Shown: positions 8,457-17,617 of the stretch, in pieces
Position numbering within the stretch: position 1 is the first letter of the stretch
How the letters are laid out: every line of letters begins with the position of its first letter
DNA from: Flavobacterium sp.
GTDB lineage: Bacteria > Bacteroidota > Bacteroidia > Flavobacteriales > Flavobacteriaceae
Direction of reading: 5' to 3'
NCBI GenBank assembly: GCA_030151255.1
Contig: JASLED010000019.1
Span: 1 to 64,000, forward strand
DNA: 64,000 nucleotides
The notes under the pieces: model-generated
What the model saw: only the letters and a program-made list of their open reading frames with translations
What the model was told of the DNA's origin: nothing
Databases searched by the model: none
Made by a program: the position numbers and the translations under genes

Positions 8457-8882
8457 ATGTCACATAAAGTTACAACAACTTGGATAGAAAATATGCAGTT
8501 TGAATCAACTAATCCAAGTGGTGAAACAATGCGAATTGATGCAGGAATCGAAAATGGAGGCGATAATAAAGGTTTTAGACCAAAAGCACTAATGTTATCT
8601 GCTTTAGCAGGTTGCTCTGGCTTAGATATTGCTTCACTTATAAAGAAAATGCGCTTGGAAGTGACAGATTTTAAAATTGAAACAGAAGGTTTACTTACAG
8701 ATGAAGATCCTGCAACATATCATACAGTTATTGTAGTTTATCATTTTTATGGAAATAATTTAAATGAAGAAAAACTAAAAAAAGCAGTTGATCTTTCGGT
8801 TGATAAATATTGTGGAGTAATGAAGATGTTTACACAATTTGCAAAAGTTGAAACAAATATCTTTTATCATAAACAACCATAA
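8457..8882 (+). CDS. OsmC/Ohr-family protein
   Basis: This 141-residue OsmC-fold protein has ALAGCSGLDIASLIKKM, where the first peroxidatic cysteine sits in helix 2, and VDKYCGVMKM, which carries the second cysteine near the C-terminus. The pair forms the redox site that reduces organic hydroperoxides in Ohr and OsmC. The sequence is closer to the general OsmC/YhfA branch, whose substrate is less certain. It lies 23 bases after rsmI and overlaps recJ by one base (TAATG), so it is part of the same transcript. Confidence 0.88.
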   Translation: MSHKVTTTWIENMQFESTNPSGETMRIDAGIENGGDNKGFRPKALMLSALAGCSGLDIASLIKKMRLEVTDFKIETEGLLTDEDPATYHTVIVVYHFYGNNLNEEKLKKAVDLSVDKYCGVMKMFTQFAKVETNIFYHKQP

Positions 8883-10582
8883 TGCGGTGGACTTTAAAAC
8901 AAACAACAAATCAAGCAAGTGTTAATCATTTAAAAGAAACTTTAGGTATTGATGACGTTTTAGCTAAATTATTGGTTGATAGAGACATTCATACTTTTGA
9001 AGAGGCTAAAAGTTTTTTTCGCCCAACATTAGATAATTTGCACGATCCGTATCTTATGAAAGATATGGACAAAGCTGTGTATAGAATAGAATTGGCTATA
9101 CGCAATAAAGAACGAATTTTGGTTTTTGGCGATTATGATGTAGATGGAACCACTTCAGTTGCACTAGTTTATTCGTATTTACAATCTTATTATCCAGAAG
9201 TAGACAGATATATTCCAGACAGATATGCTGAAGGATATGGAATTTCTTATCAAGGAATTGATTATGCAGCAGACAATGATATTTCTTTAATCATTGCATT
9301 AGATTGTGGCATTAAATCTGTCGATCACATTAATTACGCCAAATCAAAAGGGGTAGATTTTGTAATTTGCGATCATCATTTACCCGGCGATATATTGCCA
9401 GATGCTTATGCTGTTTTAGACCCGAAGCGTTTAGATTGCGATTATCCTTATAAAGAACTTTGCGGATGTGGAGTAGGTTTTAAATTAATACAAGCGCTAG
9501 CAAAAAACAGAGGTATTGATGTATATCAATTAACCGAATATTTAGATTTAGTAGTTACAGCAATTGGAGCAGATATTGTTCCGATTACTGGCGAAAATCG
9601 AATTTTAGCTTTTGAAGGTTTAAAAGTATTAAATCATTTGCCCCGCCCAGGCATACAAGCACTTCTAGAAGTTTATAAACAAAATAATTACACCATTAGC
9701 GATATTGTTTTTAAAGTAGCGCCCAAAATAAACGCCGCTGGAAGAATAGAGCATGGAAATTATGCGGTAGATTTATTAACCCGTTTTTCTATGCAAGAAG
9801 CAAGAAGTACAGCTGCAATGATTTTAGCGTTTAATGAAGAACGAAAATTATTAGACCAAGCAATTACCGAAGAAGCTAAAGAACAAATTATTACAGAAAA
9901 AGCAATAAATAGTAAAAGTACGGTAGTATACCATCCAGAATGGCATAAAGGTGTTATAGGAATTGTAGCCTCAAGATTAATAGAAACCTATTATCGTCCA
10001 ACAATTGTTTTTACCAAAAGCGGCGATGTTTTAGCAGCATCTGCTCGCTCAGTAAAAAACTTTGATTTATATGCGGCTTTAGAAGCATGTTCGGATGAAT
10101 TAATTCAGTTTGGTGGACACATGTATGCTGCAGGAATGACGTGTAAAATAGAAAACTTTGAGGGCTTTAAAAAAAAGTTTGAAGAAGTAGTTGCTTCTAC
10201 CATTCAAGAAAAAGATCTAATTCCAGAAATAGAAATTGATGCTACATTAAACTTTAGTGATATTACACCTAAATTTTGTAGAATTTTAAAGCAATTTGAA
10301 CCTTTTGGCCCAGGTAATATGAATCCTGTATTTCTTACTAAAAACGTCTATGATACTGGATATGCCAAAACATTAGGAGTAAATGCAGAACATTTGAAGG
10401 TTTTTGTCAAACAAAGAGGAAATTTATCTACAGCTTTTAGCGGAATTGGTTTTAACTTTGGTACCTATAACCAGAAAATACAAAATCGTACTTTTTTTGA
10501 CTTAGTATATTCGATAGAAGAAAACGAGTGGAACGGTAAAATTAATCAACAGTTGCAAATTAAAGATATGCAACTAGTATAA
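8882..10582 (+). CDS. recJ: Single-stranded-DNA-specific exonuclease RecJ
   Basis: RecJ degrades single-stranded DNA 5' to 3' in RecF-pathway recombination, mismatch repair and base-excision repair. The 566-residue protein shows the DHH phosphoesterase motifs in order: GDYDVDGTTS, a DCG motif (LDCGIKS), ICDHHLPG, and then the DHHA1 region with the glycine-rich GGHMYAAGM motif. The C-terminal OB-fold is present (FEPFGPGNMNP onward). Length matches the family. The ATG is coupled to the osmC-like stop, and asd follows after 24 bases. Confidence 0.96.
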   Translation: MRWTLKQTTNQASVNHLKETLGIDDVLAKLLVDRDIHTFEEAKSFFRPTLDNLHDPYLMKDMDKAVYRIELAIRNKERILVFGDYDVDGTTSVALVYSYLQSYYPEVDRYIPDRYAEGYGISYQGIDYAADNDISLIIALDCGIKSVDHINYAKSKGVDFVICDHHLPGDILPDAYAVLDPKRLDCDYPYKELCGCGVGFKLIQALAKNRGIDVYQLTEYLDLVVTAIGADIVPITGENRILAFEGLKVLNHLPRPGIQALLEVYKQNNYTISDIVFKVAPKINAAGRIEHGNYAVDLLTRFSMQEARSTAAMILAFNEERKLLDQAITEEAKEQIITEKAINSKSTVVYHPEWHKGVIGIVASRLIETYYRPTIVFTKSGDVLAASARSVKNFDLYAALEACSDELIQFGGHMYAAGMTCKIENFEGFKKKFEEVVASTIQEKDLIPEIEIDATLNFSDITPKFCRILKQFEPFGPGNMNPVFLTKNVYDTGYAKTLGVNAEHLKVFVKQRGNLSTAFSGIGFNFGTYNQKIQNRTFFDLVYSIEENEWNGKINQQLQIKDMQLV

Positions 10583-10606
10583 CTATAAAACTATAATAAT
10601 TAAAAA

Positions 10607-11596
10607 ATGAAAGTAGCAGTAGTAGGCGCTACCGGTATGGTAGGAGAGATTATGCTAAGTGTATTAGCAGAACGCAATTTTCCAATAACAGAATTAATTC
10701 CAGTTGCTTCAGAAAAATCAGTAGGAAGCGAAATAGATTTTAAGGGAAAGAAGGTAATTGTAAAATCGTTGGCTGAAGCTGTAGAAATGAAGCCAGAATT
10801 AGCTCTTTTTTCTGCTGGAGGAACAATTTCTTTAGAATGGGCTCCAAAATTTGCAGCAGTTGGAACAACTGTAATTGACAACTCTTCTGCTTGGAGAATG
10901 GATCCTTCTATCAAATTAGTTGTACCTGAAATTAATGCATCTTCATTAACGAAAGAAGACAAAATAATTGCTAATCCAAATTGTTCTACAATTCAATTAG
11001 TAATGGCATTGGCTCCTTTACATCAAAAATACACCATTAAACGCGTAGTTGTTTCTACGTATCAATCTATTACAGGCACAGGTGTTAAGGCAGTAAAACA
11101 GTTAGAAAATGAATATGCTGATATAAAAGGAGATATGGCATATCCTTATCCAATTCACAGAAATGCCTTGCCGCATTGCGATGTTTTTGAAGATAATGGG
11201 TATACAAAAGAAGAAATGAAATTGGTTAATGAAACTAAAAAAATATTAAATGATAATACCGTTTTAGTTACAGCAACCGCAGTGCGCATTCCTGTTGTTG
11301 GAGGACATAGCGAAACGGTAAACATTGCCTTTGAAAATGATTTTACTGTTGAAGATGTTCGTCGTATTTTACACGAAACACCTGGAATTACGCTACAAGA
11401 TAATATAGATACAAATACATATCCAATGCCAATTTACGCACAAGGAAAAGATGATGTATTTGTTGGAAGAATTAGAAGAGACGAAAGTCAGGAAAACACT
11501 TTAAATATGTGGATTGTGGCAGATAACCTAAGAAAAGGAGCTTCAACCAACACAATACAAATTGCAGAATATTTATTAGCAAATAATTTATTATAA
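10607..11596 (+). CDS. asd: Aspartate-semialdehyde dehydrogenase
   Basis: Asd reduces aspartyl phosphate to aspartate semialdehyde with NADPH, feeding lysine, diaminopimelate, threonine and methionine synthesis. The 329-residue protein has the N-terminal Rossmann motif VVGATGMVGEIML, the active-site cysteine in IANPNCSTIQ, and the catalytic base in VGGHSETVNI. It is the last gene of the run that starts with the acidic protein and is followed by a terminator. The aspartokinase that would supply its substrate is a different locus at the right edge of the window. Confidence 0.96.
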   Translation: MKVAVVGATGMVGEIMLSVLAERNFPITELIPVASEKSVGSEIDFKGKKVIVKSLAEAVEMKPELALFSAGGTISLEWAPKFAAVGTTVIDNSSAWRMDPSIKLVVPEINASSLTKEDKIIANPNCSTIQLVMALAPLHQKYTIKRVVVSTYQSITGTGVKAVKQLENEYADIKGDMAYPYPIHRNALPHCDVFEDNGYTKEEMKLVNETKKILNDNTVLVTATAVRIPVVGGHSETVNIAFENDFTVEDVRRILHETPGITLQDNIDTNTYPMPIYAQGKDDVFVGRIRRDESQENTLNMWIVADNLRKGASTNTIQIAEYLLANNLL

Positions 11597-11616
11597 TTTT
11601 ATTCCTAATAAAACAT

Positions 11617-11650
11617 AAAATGCCTATGTAAAAAACGTAGGCATTTTTTT
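11617..11650 (+). terminator. Intrinsic terminator after asd
   Basis: Stem AAAATGCCTATG pairs with CGTAGGCATTTT with one G-U pair and a seven-base loop, followed by a run of T. It ends the transcript that carries recJ and asd. Confidence 0.8.
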
Positions 11651-11996
11651 ATAATATTTATTTTAATTTGAAATTCATATTTACGAATTTAATAACAGAT
11701 AATAGAAATTATTAAATTATATAAAACCAAGATAATAGATTAACTTACATAATAAATAATTTTATTCAATTAACCACACAAAACTTAAAAAAACATTGTT
11801 TAAAAAACATAATACAATTAGAATATTTAATTTACCTTAATTTTTTCATTTTTTTTAAGTACTTTAGCCGATAAATTTATAATTATATAACATAGAGCCC
11901 CTTATATTTATTAATAAATAACCTAAAAATTTAGTACTAAAGCCTGCACAATTTTAGAACACTAAATTCTAATATTTTTAAAAATAAAATTGTTTT
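11651..11996. other. AT-rich intergenic leader of the response regulator
   Basis: About 350 bases without a plausible reading frame. The DNA is strongly AT-rich with many A and T runs. No exact TAnnTTTG box or stable hairpin is seen. It presumably holds the promoter and a long leader for the response regulator at 11997. Confidence 0.5.
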
Positions 11997-12656
11997 ATGA
12001 AAAAAGTATTATTAGTCGATGATCACCCTTTGATTATCGAAGGCTACAAGATGGCTCTTGAAAACAGTGCAGAATTTGCTAATATTTTATCTTTTACAAA
12101 GGCTTTCAATTGCAAAGAAGCAAAAGAAAAAATTGATGAAGCAATTGTATCCTCTTCACATTTTGATCTTATTATTGTTGATTTCTCCCTTCCATCTGGA
12201 GATGATTTTTTGTGGAAAAACGGAAATGATATTGTAAAATATCTTAGAACAGCTATGCCAGATTGTATGGTAATTATGATTACCGGACATACAGAAGTTA
12301 TTACGATTTATGAAATAATTAAAAGTGTACGTCCTAATGCACTTGTTAGTAAAAACGAAATAACACCTTCTACATTGGTAAACATTATTAAAGACGTTTT
12401 TAGCGGAAATAGTTATCAAAGTCCTATTGTGAAACACTGTTTAGATGAAATGTTAAGAACAAAAATAATGTATGATGATTATAACCGACAAATTTTAGTA
12501 TTACTTTCTAAAGGACATAAATTAGTTGATTTAGAAAATCATGTTCCATTATCTGGTCCTACAATTAAAAAGCGTATTGCAAAAATGAAAAAAGTTTTTG
12601 ACAGTGCAGATACATCTATCCTTATTCAAGAAGCAATTAAACAAGGCTTTGTTTGA
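11997..12656 (+). CDS. Response regulator with LuxR-like C-terminal domain
   Basis: Residues 1-125 form a receiver domain with all key residues: acidic pair Asp8-Asp9, phospho-acceptor Asp62 in VDFSLPSG, Thr96 in ITGHTE and Lys119 in VSKNE. Residues about 155-215 form a divergent NarL/LuxR-like helix-turn-helix (ILVLLSKGHKLVDLENHV and SGPTIKKRIAKMKKVF). No sensor kinase is encoded nearby, so it is an orphan. It is not PorX, the T9SS regulator, because it lacks the PglZ-type phosphatase domain. It converges with the surface operon and shares its terminator. Any regulatory link to that operon is inference. Confidence 0.9.
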   Translation: MKKVLLVDDHPLIIEGYKMALENSAEFANILSFTKAFNCKEAKEKIDEAIVSSSHFDLIIVDFSLPSGDDFLWKNGNDIVKYLRTAMPDCMVIMITGHTEVITIYEIIKSVRPNALVSKNEITPSTLVNIIKDVFSGNSYQSPIVKHCLDEMLRTKIMYDDYNRQILVLLSKGHKLVDLENHVPLSGPTIKKRIAKMKKVFDSADTSILIQEAIKQGFV

Positions 12657-12682
12657 GTGTTAACTAACGACGAATAGTATAT

Positions 12683-12714
12683 AAAAAAAGGGAATCTTTC
12701 GATTCCCTTTTTTT
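12683..12714. terminator. Bidirectional terminator between response regulator and surface operon
   Basis: Perfect stem GGGAATC/GATTCCC flanked by seven A on the left and seven T on the right, so it can stop transcription in both directions. On the minus-strand RNA the loop is GAAA, a stable GNRA tetraloop. The same core occurs at 25752-25780. Confidence 0.88.
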
Positions 12715-14689
12715 ATAGTTCAATTATTATAAATTCGCTTCTTCTATTTTCTAAATGTTGTTGCTCTAAGCATGGCACATTATTTCCACAATCATTAAGT
12801 AACTCACTCTCTCCATATCCTTTGCCCATAACACGAGATTTATCTATACCGTGATCAATAATCCATTTCATAGTAGATTTTGCACGTTTATCTGATAATT
12901 TCATATTATATGCATCATTACCTCTACTGTCTGTATGCGAGCGAACGTCTATTTTAATGGTTGGATACATTTTTAATACCTCAACCACTTTTGCCAACTC
13001 TACTTCTGCATCTTTTCGAATAGTAGCTTTATCAAAATCAAAATAGATTTTTTCTAATTTTAATTTTTTAAACAAATCATCATTATCTGTAATAATTTCT
13101 TCTATTGGCTCTAATGCTGTATTTATTTCATACGTTGCAATAACTTCATTATTTGTTGTTAAAACAACTTCTTTCGTATGAAAACCTTCAGCTTCCAATT
13201 TAATACGATATTTAACATCACAGCATTTTAATTCATCAATTAGATATGTTCCGTCTTTATTAATTGGCACTGCCTTAATTATACTATATGTTGCACTATA
13301 AAGTGTAGCAAACCCAGAAGTAATTGGCTCGTTTATAGCCTGATTAACTACTTTTCCTTGAACAATATGTTTGTATTCAACATGTTGTTTTTCTTGGAAA
13401 AAATAAATATCATCACCTCCTTCTCCACCCGGACGATTAGAGCTGATAAATCCTTTTTTTAGTTTAGTATTTAGATAAAACCCGAAATCATCAGATGAAC
13501 TATTTATAGGTTCGCCTACATTTACCACATTACCAAAAGAACCATCTGCGTTAATTTTTACCATAAAAACATCCAATCCTCCTAAACCTGGCCTTCCATC
13601 TGTTGAGAAATAAAGCATATAATCTTCCGTAATGAATGGAAATGTTTCTCTGCCTTCTGTATTTATTTGTTTGCCTAAATTTTCTGGTTTTCCAAAAGAG
13701 CCATCTTCTTTAATTTCTACTCTAAACAGATCGCTTTGTCCAATTGTTCCATCTCTATCTGAAACAAAATACATCCATTTTCCGTCTGGTGACAATGCTG
13801 GATGAGCTGAATTAACATCTTTCAAATTAAACGATAAAGCTTGAGGATTGCCAAAAGAATCATCTTCTGTAAGTGTAGCTTTATATAAATGAAGAAAAGA
13901 ATTTTTAAACTTTTTACTTTCTACAGCATCCTTTGTTTCAGGAGCATTTTGAGTAAAATACATCGTTTTGCCATCTGTGGTAAAAACAGCTGTAGAAACA
14001 TTTATATCTTTTGCTTTGTTTTTATAAAAAAGTACAGGTTCATCAAAACTTCCATCAATATTAATCTTTGAAGAATATAAATCGGTATACGCTTCGTTGG
14101 TCCATTTATGAATTTTGTTGGCTCCTTTTTGTGCTGTTTCTCTTGCTGAAGTAAAAATTAAATCATCTTTATAAATAGTTGCTCCATAATCTGAAAAAGA
14201 ACTATTGATAGCAATTGGTTTAATTTCATATCTATTTGAACGTTTTTCTATATCGCTTAGATAAGTATTTTTATTTGCATTGAAAATTTTTGCTCGAGAA
14301 TCCTTTTCCTCTTTTTCTACAAAAACAGCCATATACTTATCTGATAAAGTATAATTGCCCACCGATCGCAATGTTTGAGCATAGCGATAATAATATTCGG
14401 AATTTAGCGCTTCTTTATTTGAATCTGCGTACTGAAATAATTTGGCATACCAATCATTGGCTTGTTGCAGCTTTCCATTAAAATAATAAGCGTCGGCTAT
14501 TTTGGTTAAAGTATTTACATTTTCATACCCGTTATTTACAGCCTTTTCATATACTTCTATAGCGTTTATATACTCGTATTTATCAAATCTTGTATCAGCT
14601 TTAATTTCCTTTCTTTCTTGTGCAAAACCATAAATGCCGCACAAAAAAGCAAAACTTAGCCAACCAAGATTTATTCCTCTTATTTTCAT
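12713..14689 (-). CDS. OmpA-family protein with TPR, propeller and carboxypeptidase-regulatory-like domains (PorE-like)
   Basis: The 658-residue precursor has a signal peptide ending in FAQ. Four parts follow: TPR-like helices (about 30-130), a PD40/WD40-like propeller (about 150-430, with SPDGKWMYFVSDRDG, FSTDGRPGLGGLDVF and SSNRPGGEGGDDIYFF), a CarboxypepD-regulatory-like sandwich (about 440-530), and a C-terminal OmpA domain (about 545-658) with the peptidoglycan-binding signature KIDVRSHTDSRG. This is the order described for PorE (PG1058) of the Porphyromonas type IX secretion system. It probably ties the surface apparatus to peptidoglycan. It is the last gene of the operon, 15 bases after porP/sprF. 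Confidence 0.88.
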   Translation of the reverse strand: MKIRGINLGWLSFAFLCGIYGFAQERKEIKADTRFDKYEYINAIEVYEKAVNNGYENVNTLTKIADAYYFNGKLQQANDWYAKLFQYADSNKEALNSEYYYRYAQTLRSVGNYTLSDKYMAVFVEKEEKDSRAKIFNANKNTYLSDIEKRSNRYEIKPIAINSSFSDYGATIYKDDLIFTSARETAQKGANKIHKWTNEAYTDLYSSKINIDGSFDEPVLFYKNKAKDINVSTAVFTTDGKTMYFTQNAPETKDAVESKKFKNSFLHLYKATLTEDDSFGNPQALSFNLKDVNSAHPALSPDGKWMYFVSDRDGTIGQSDLFRVEIKEDGSFGKPENLGKQINTEGRETFPFITEDYMLYFSTDGRPGLGGLDVFMVKINADGSFGNVVNVGEPINSSSDDFGFYLNTKLKKGFISSNRPGGEGGDDIYFFQEKQHVEYKHIVQGKVVNQAINEPITSGFATLYSATYSIIKAVPINKDGTYLIDELKCCDVKYRIKLEAEGFHTKEVVLTTNNEVIATYEINTALEPIEEIITDNDDLFKKLKLEKIYFDFDKATIRKDAEVELAKVVEVLKMYPTIKIDVRSHTDSRGNDAYNMKLSDKRAKSTMKWIIDHGIDKSRVMGKGYGESELLNDCGNNVPCLEQQHLENRRSEFIIIEL

Positions 14690-14704
14690 ACTATTTCAAT
14701 TTTT

Positions 14705-15637
14705 TTAGAAGAACCTTGGTGCTCGTTTACGCGTATATCTATTAAATATATCTGCTCGAATAAAAAACTCGTGAGAACCACTGTTGTAATGACTTAACTT
14801 AGTTGTATCTCTATCATACGAATATCCAATAAACATACTATCATTAATTTGGAAGCCTAACAATCCGCTAACGGCAGCATCCCAACGATATGAAACCCCT
14901 GCAGTAAACTTATCTGAAAACAAGAAATTTGCTGTTAGATCAAGCTTTACCGGTGCTCCTTCTACTGCTTTCATTAAAAAAGCAGGTTTGAATTTTAAAC
15001 TTGGATTGAACTCAAAAACATAACCTCCCATCAAATAAAAATTCATTCGTTGTTTCATGGTTGTTACATCATTGTCGTTGTAACGATATGTTTCTAAAAA
15101 ATTTGGAACAGAAAGCCCAATATATCCTGTGTCTGAATAAACATAAACACCAGCTCCAATATTTGGTGTAAATTTATTGGTAATATTTTCTTGAATATTT
15201 ACATCTGATGGATTATATGGATGTCCTTTCAAGTAATCAACATTAAGCAAATCGCCAGAAGCTTTAATTCCAAAAGCCATTTGATAAGAATAACTTATCT
15301 TTACTTTATAGGATAAATCAACAGCAATATTGTTATTGTCCATAATACCAATACTTTCGTTTGTGTAAGAAACACCTATACCAAGATTAGAATTATGTAT
15401 TGGAGAAGAAACAGCAAAGTTTGCTGTTTTTGGGGCTCCGTCTAATCCTACCCATTGCGTTCTATAATTTCCGAAAATACTCAACACTTCTCTTGTACCT
15501 GCATACGCCGGATTATAAGTAGAAGTATTGTACATATATTGTGCAAATTGAGGCTCTTGCTGTGCATAAGCTTGTGATAAAGCGCCTATAAACAATAAAG
15601 CAATTCCTTTTATTTTAATACTTTTAATCAACTTCAT
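14705..15637 (-). CDS. Type IX secretion system membrane protein, PorP/SprF family
   Basis: This 310-residue outer-membrane beta-barrel has a signal peptide (ending AYAQ) and then the family start QEPQFAQYMYNTSTYNPAYAG. The rest is alternating amphipathic strands ending in a C-terminal aromatic residue. In Flavobacterium johnsoniae, SprF is required to secrete SprB, and other PorP/SprF paralogues serve cargo with type B C-terminal domains encoded next door. Here the gene lies five bases downstream of such a cargo gene, so it is likely its dedicated partner. Confidence 0.93.
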   Translation of the reverse strand: MKLIKSIKIKGIALLFIGALSQAYAQQEPQFAQYMYNTSTYNPAYAGTREVLSIFGNYRTQWVGLDGAPKTANFAVSSPIHNSNLGIGVSYTNESIGIMDNNNIAVDLSYKVKISYSYQMAFGIKASGDLLNVDYLKGHPYNPSDVNIQENITNKFTPNIGAGVYVYSDTGYIGLSVPNFLETYRYNDNDVTTMKQRMNFYLMGGYVFEFNPSLKFKPAFLMKAVEGAPVKLDLTANFLFSDKFTAGVSYRWDAAVSGLLGFQINDSMFIGYSYDRDTTKLSHYNSGSHEFFIRADIFNRYTRKRAPRFF

Positions 15638-15642
15638 TTTTA

Positions 15643-16902
15643 CTATTTCGTTTCTAAATGTAAATAACCTGCTTTCTTAATAGGTTTTGAAACACCATCT
15701 TTTTCGTATTGATAATTTACAATATAGTAATACGTACCTGAAGGTAATTTTTCGTTTTTACTAATTGTCATACGGTTATCTGAATAACCACGGAATACAT
15801 TTCCGTTAGAATCATAGTTTTTAGTTTCAAATACTTTAGCTCCCCAACGATTGTAAATCTGAACTGAATTGTTTGGAAATCTATTAATGTTTTCGATAAA
15901 GAAATAATCATTTACTCCGTCATTATCTGGCGTAACAATATTGTATATTACCACATCGCCATCTAATATTTCATCTATATTTACAGTAGCTAACGTAAAA
16001 ACACCATATCCTTTTAGTGCTGTAACAGTTGTAACGGTTTTATTTCCCATATCTACTACTCCACCTTCATTAACCCACATTAACTGTTTTTCGTCCCAGC
16101 GTACAATACGTAGATTTTTTTCAGGATCTGTTAATACACTAGAATCCGTTGTTCTGTTATCCCAACTTAATTCTAAGAATACATCATTAGTAACATCTGA
16201 TGCTTTTTCTACCACCCAATATTCTTTTTTATTTAGGCTTAAAATAGAGTGATTTACATTGGTATGTTTTGTATAAAACTGTTCATCGCCATAAATATAT
16301 TTACTTACAAAAACATCTTTTGATTTGGCAGGAGCAGAAATGGCCGAATATCTATAATAACCTTCGTTTCCTATTGGAAAAACAAAAGCTTCCTTTCCTT
16401 CTTTATCAACCATTCCGTTTACATGGCTTTTATCGCTTGCATAGAGTGCTTTTGATCCTTCAAGAAAAACAAATGAGCCATTTGTTTCATCAACTGAAAT
16501 AATGCCATTCTCGAATTCAACAATACCTTTAGCAACAATACCTGTTTCTACGATAAATGCCTGTTTTTCGGTAGAATTTTGAAACAAAACATTATTCATT
16601 CTAATCAATTGAGAACCATTAATCAATTGAGGTTGGTTAGAAGAAAAAATTGTTTTTGCTGCTTTTTTCTTATTTGCATTATTTTCAACAAAATCGAAAA
16701 AGCCATCGTTTTTAAGATTATTATACAAATACAAAGTTCCGTTGTTAAAAACAGTTGCGCCTTCCTTGTTTTCTAATGGAAAAAGAGAAGACATTTCTGT
16801 ATTTGGCTGAATATATAATCCACCATAATTAACGGTTTGTCCGAAGGCGAAACCTCCTGTCAAAGTGCAAGCCAATATCCAGATTTTATGGTTTTTCATC
16901 AT
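15643..16902 (-). CDS. Secreted protein with gliding-motility-associated (type B) C-terminal T9SS domain
   Basis: The 419-residue precursor has a signal peptide (ending FAFGQ), an extracellular beta-rich body of unknown function (about 22-315), and a C-terminal CHU_C/type B sorting domain (about 317-419) with VTPDNDGVNDYFFI, VQIYNRWGAKVFE and LPSGTYYYIVNYQY. Such domains direct T9SS export and depend on a neighbouring SprF-like protein, which is the next gene. It is the only protein of the six-gene locus with a recognisable T9SS signal, so it may help attach or export the larger proteins encoded upstream. That role is inference. Confidence 0.9.
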   Translation of the reverse strand: MMKNHKIWILACTLTGGFAFGQTVNYGGLYIQPNTEMSSLFPLENKEGATVFNNGTLYLYNNLKNDGFFDFVENNANKKKAAKTIFSSNQPQLINGSQLIRMNNVLFQNSTEKQAFIVETGIVAKGIVEFENGIISVDETNGSFVFLEGSKALYASDKSHVNGMVDKEGKEAFVFPIGNEGYYRYSAISAPAKSKDVFVSKYIYGDEQFYTKHTNVNHSILSLNKKEYWVVEKASDVTNDVFLELSWDNRTTDSSVLTDPEKNLRIVRWDEKQLMWVNEGGVVDMGNKTVTTVTALKGYGVFTLATVNIDEILDGDVVIYNIVTPDNDGVNDYFFIENINRFPNNSVQIYNRWGAKVFETKNYDSNGNVFRGYSDNRMTISKNEKLPSGTYYYIVNYQYEKDGVSKPIKKAGYLHLETK

Positions 16903-16914
16903 ACAATTTTTAAA

Positions 16915-17535
16915 TTATTCTTTAACAACAAAAACAATATTCATAATTGAATATGCAGAACCATTACCAATAACTCTATACTTCATTAAACCATTTTCGT
17001 CAATTGTAATAGCTTCAAAAACAGTAGCATCATAATCGGTTACGTAATAATACAAATCAGTTGCTGAAGGAAAATAAGGAATAACTTCTGGAGCGTTTGC
17101 ACTTTTTACATGGTTTTGTCCAGTTAATGCAAACTGATTCTTATATTCTTGATACAAATCTTTTTCTACAAAAGTTCCGTTCGGAGTTATGGTTCCAGTA
17201 TCAAAAACAATAGATGGCATATAAAAGAATTTTACTGCCTTATTATCTGTAGTTACCATTTGTTGCCATTTTGTACCATCATTGTAATAAAAGCCCGGAA
17301 CAACATCATTCTGTTTTATTGTATTATAAACAGTCATACCTGCAACATGTTCTTCTAGAGGAGCTGCACTGTTTGTATACTCAAGTTCTAATCTGGGTAA
17401 TAGAAGCCCTTTATTTAGTGATTCTATTTCAAACATTGCACTTGTGTTAATTGTTGGAGTACCTCCAACTTTGGTTTGAGCAAATCCTACTGTACTTAGT
17501 GTTGCTAATGCTAATGTTAAATATAACTTTTTCAT
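16915..17535 (-). CDS. Secreted surface-locus protein with the GLL-PR / GFYY module
   Basis: The ATG at 17535 is chosen because it begins a clean signal peptide (MKKLYLTLALATLSTVGFAQ). An earlier in-frame start would add 14 residues before it. The mature protein (about 186 residues) begins with a module common in secreted Bacteroidota proteins: SAMFEIESLNKGLLLPRL, then VAGMTVYN and PGFYYNDGTKWQQM. The remainder is beta-rich and unassigned. No T9SS sorting domain is visible. The gene sits between the 555-residue protein and the type B CTD protein. The module is familiar but has no assigned function. Confidence 0.8.
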   Translation of the reverse strand: MKKLYLTLALATLSTVGFAQTKVGGTPTINTSAMFEIESLNKGLLLPRLELEYTNSAAPLEEHVAGMTVYNTIKQNDVVPGFYYNDGTKWQQMVTTDNKAVKFFYMPSIVFDTGTITPNGTFVEKDLYQEYKNQFALTGQNHVKSANAPEVIPYFPSATDLYYYVTDYDATVFEAITIDENGLMKYRVIGNGSAYSIMNIVFVVKE

Positions 17536-17617
17536 ATTGTTGTTTATTCTTACTTTTAGAAATGATGGGGCAATCAACTAAGCTTTTCCCCATCATCTCA
17601 TTTTTGATTAATTTAGA

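Noticed and set aside
12156..12437. Minus-strand open frame inside the response regulator
   Set aside because: A shadow frame in another phase, with no homology-like features; the receiver motifs are on the plus strand.
11997..12656. Identification of the response regulator as PorX
   Set aside because: PorX has a C-terminal PglZ-like phosphatase domain and is about twice as long. This protein ends in a LuxR-like helix-turn-helix.
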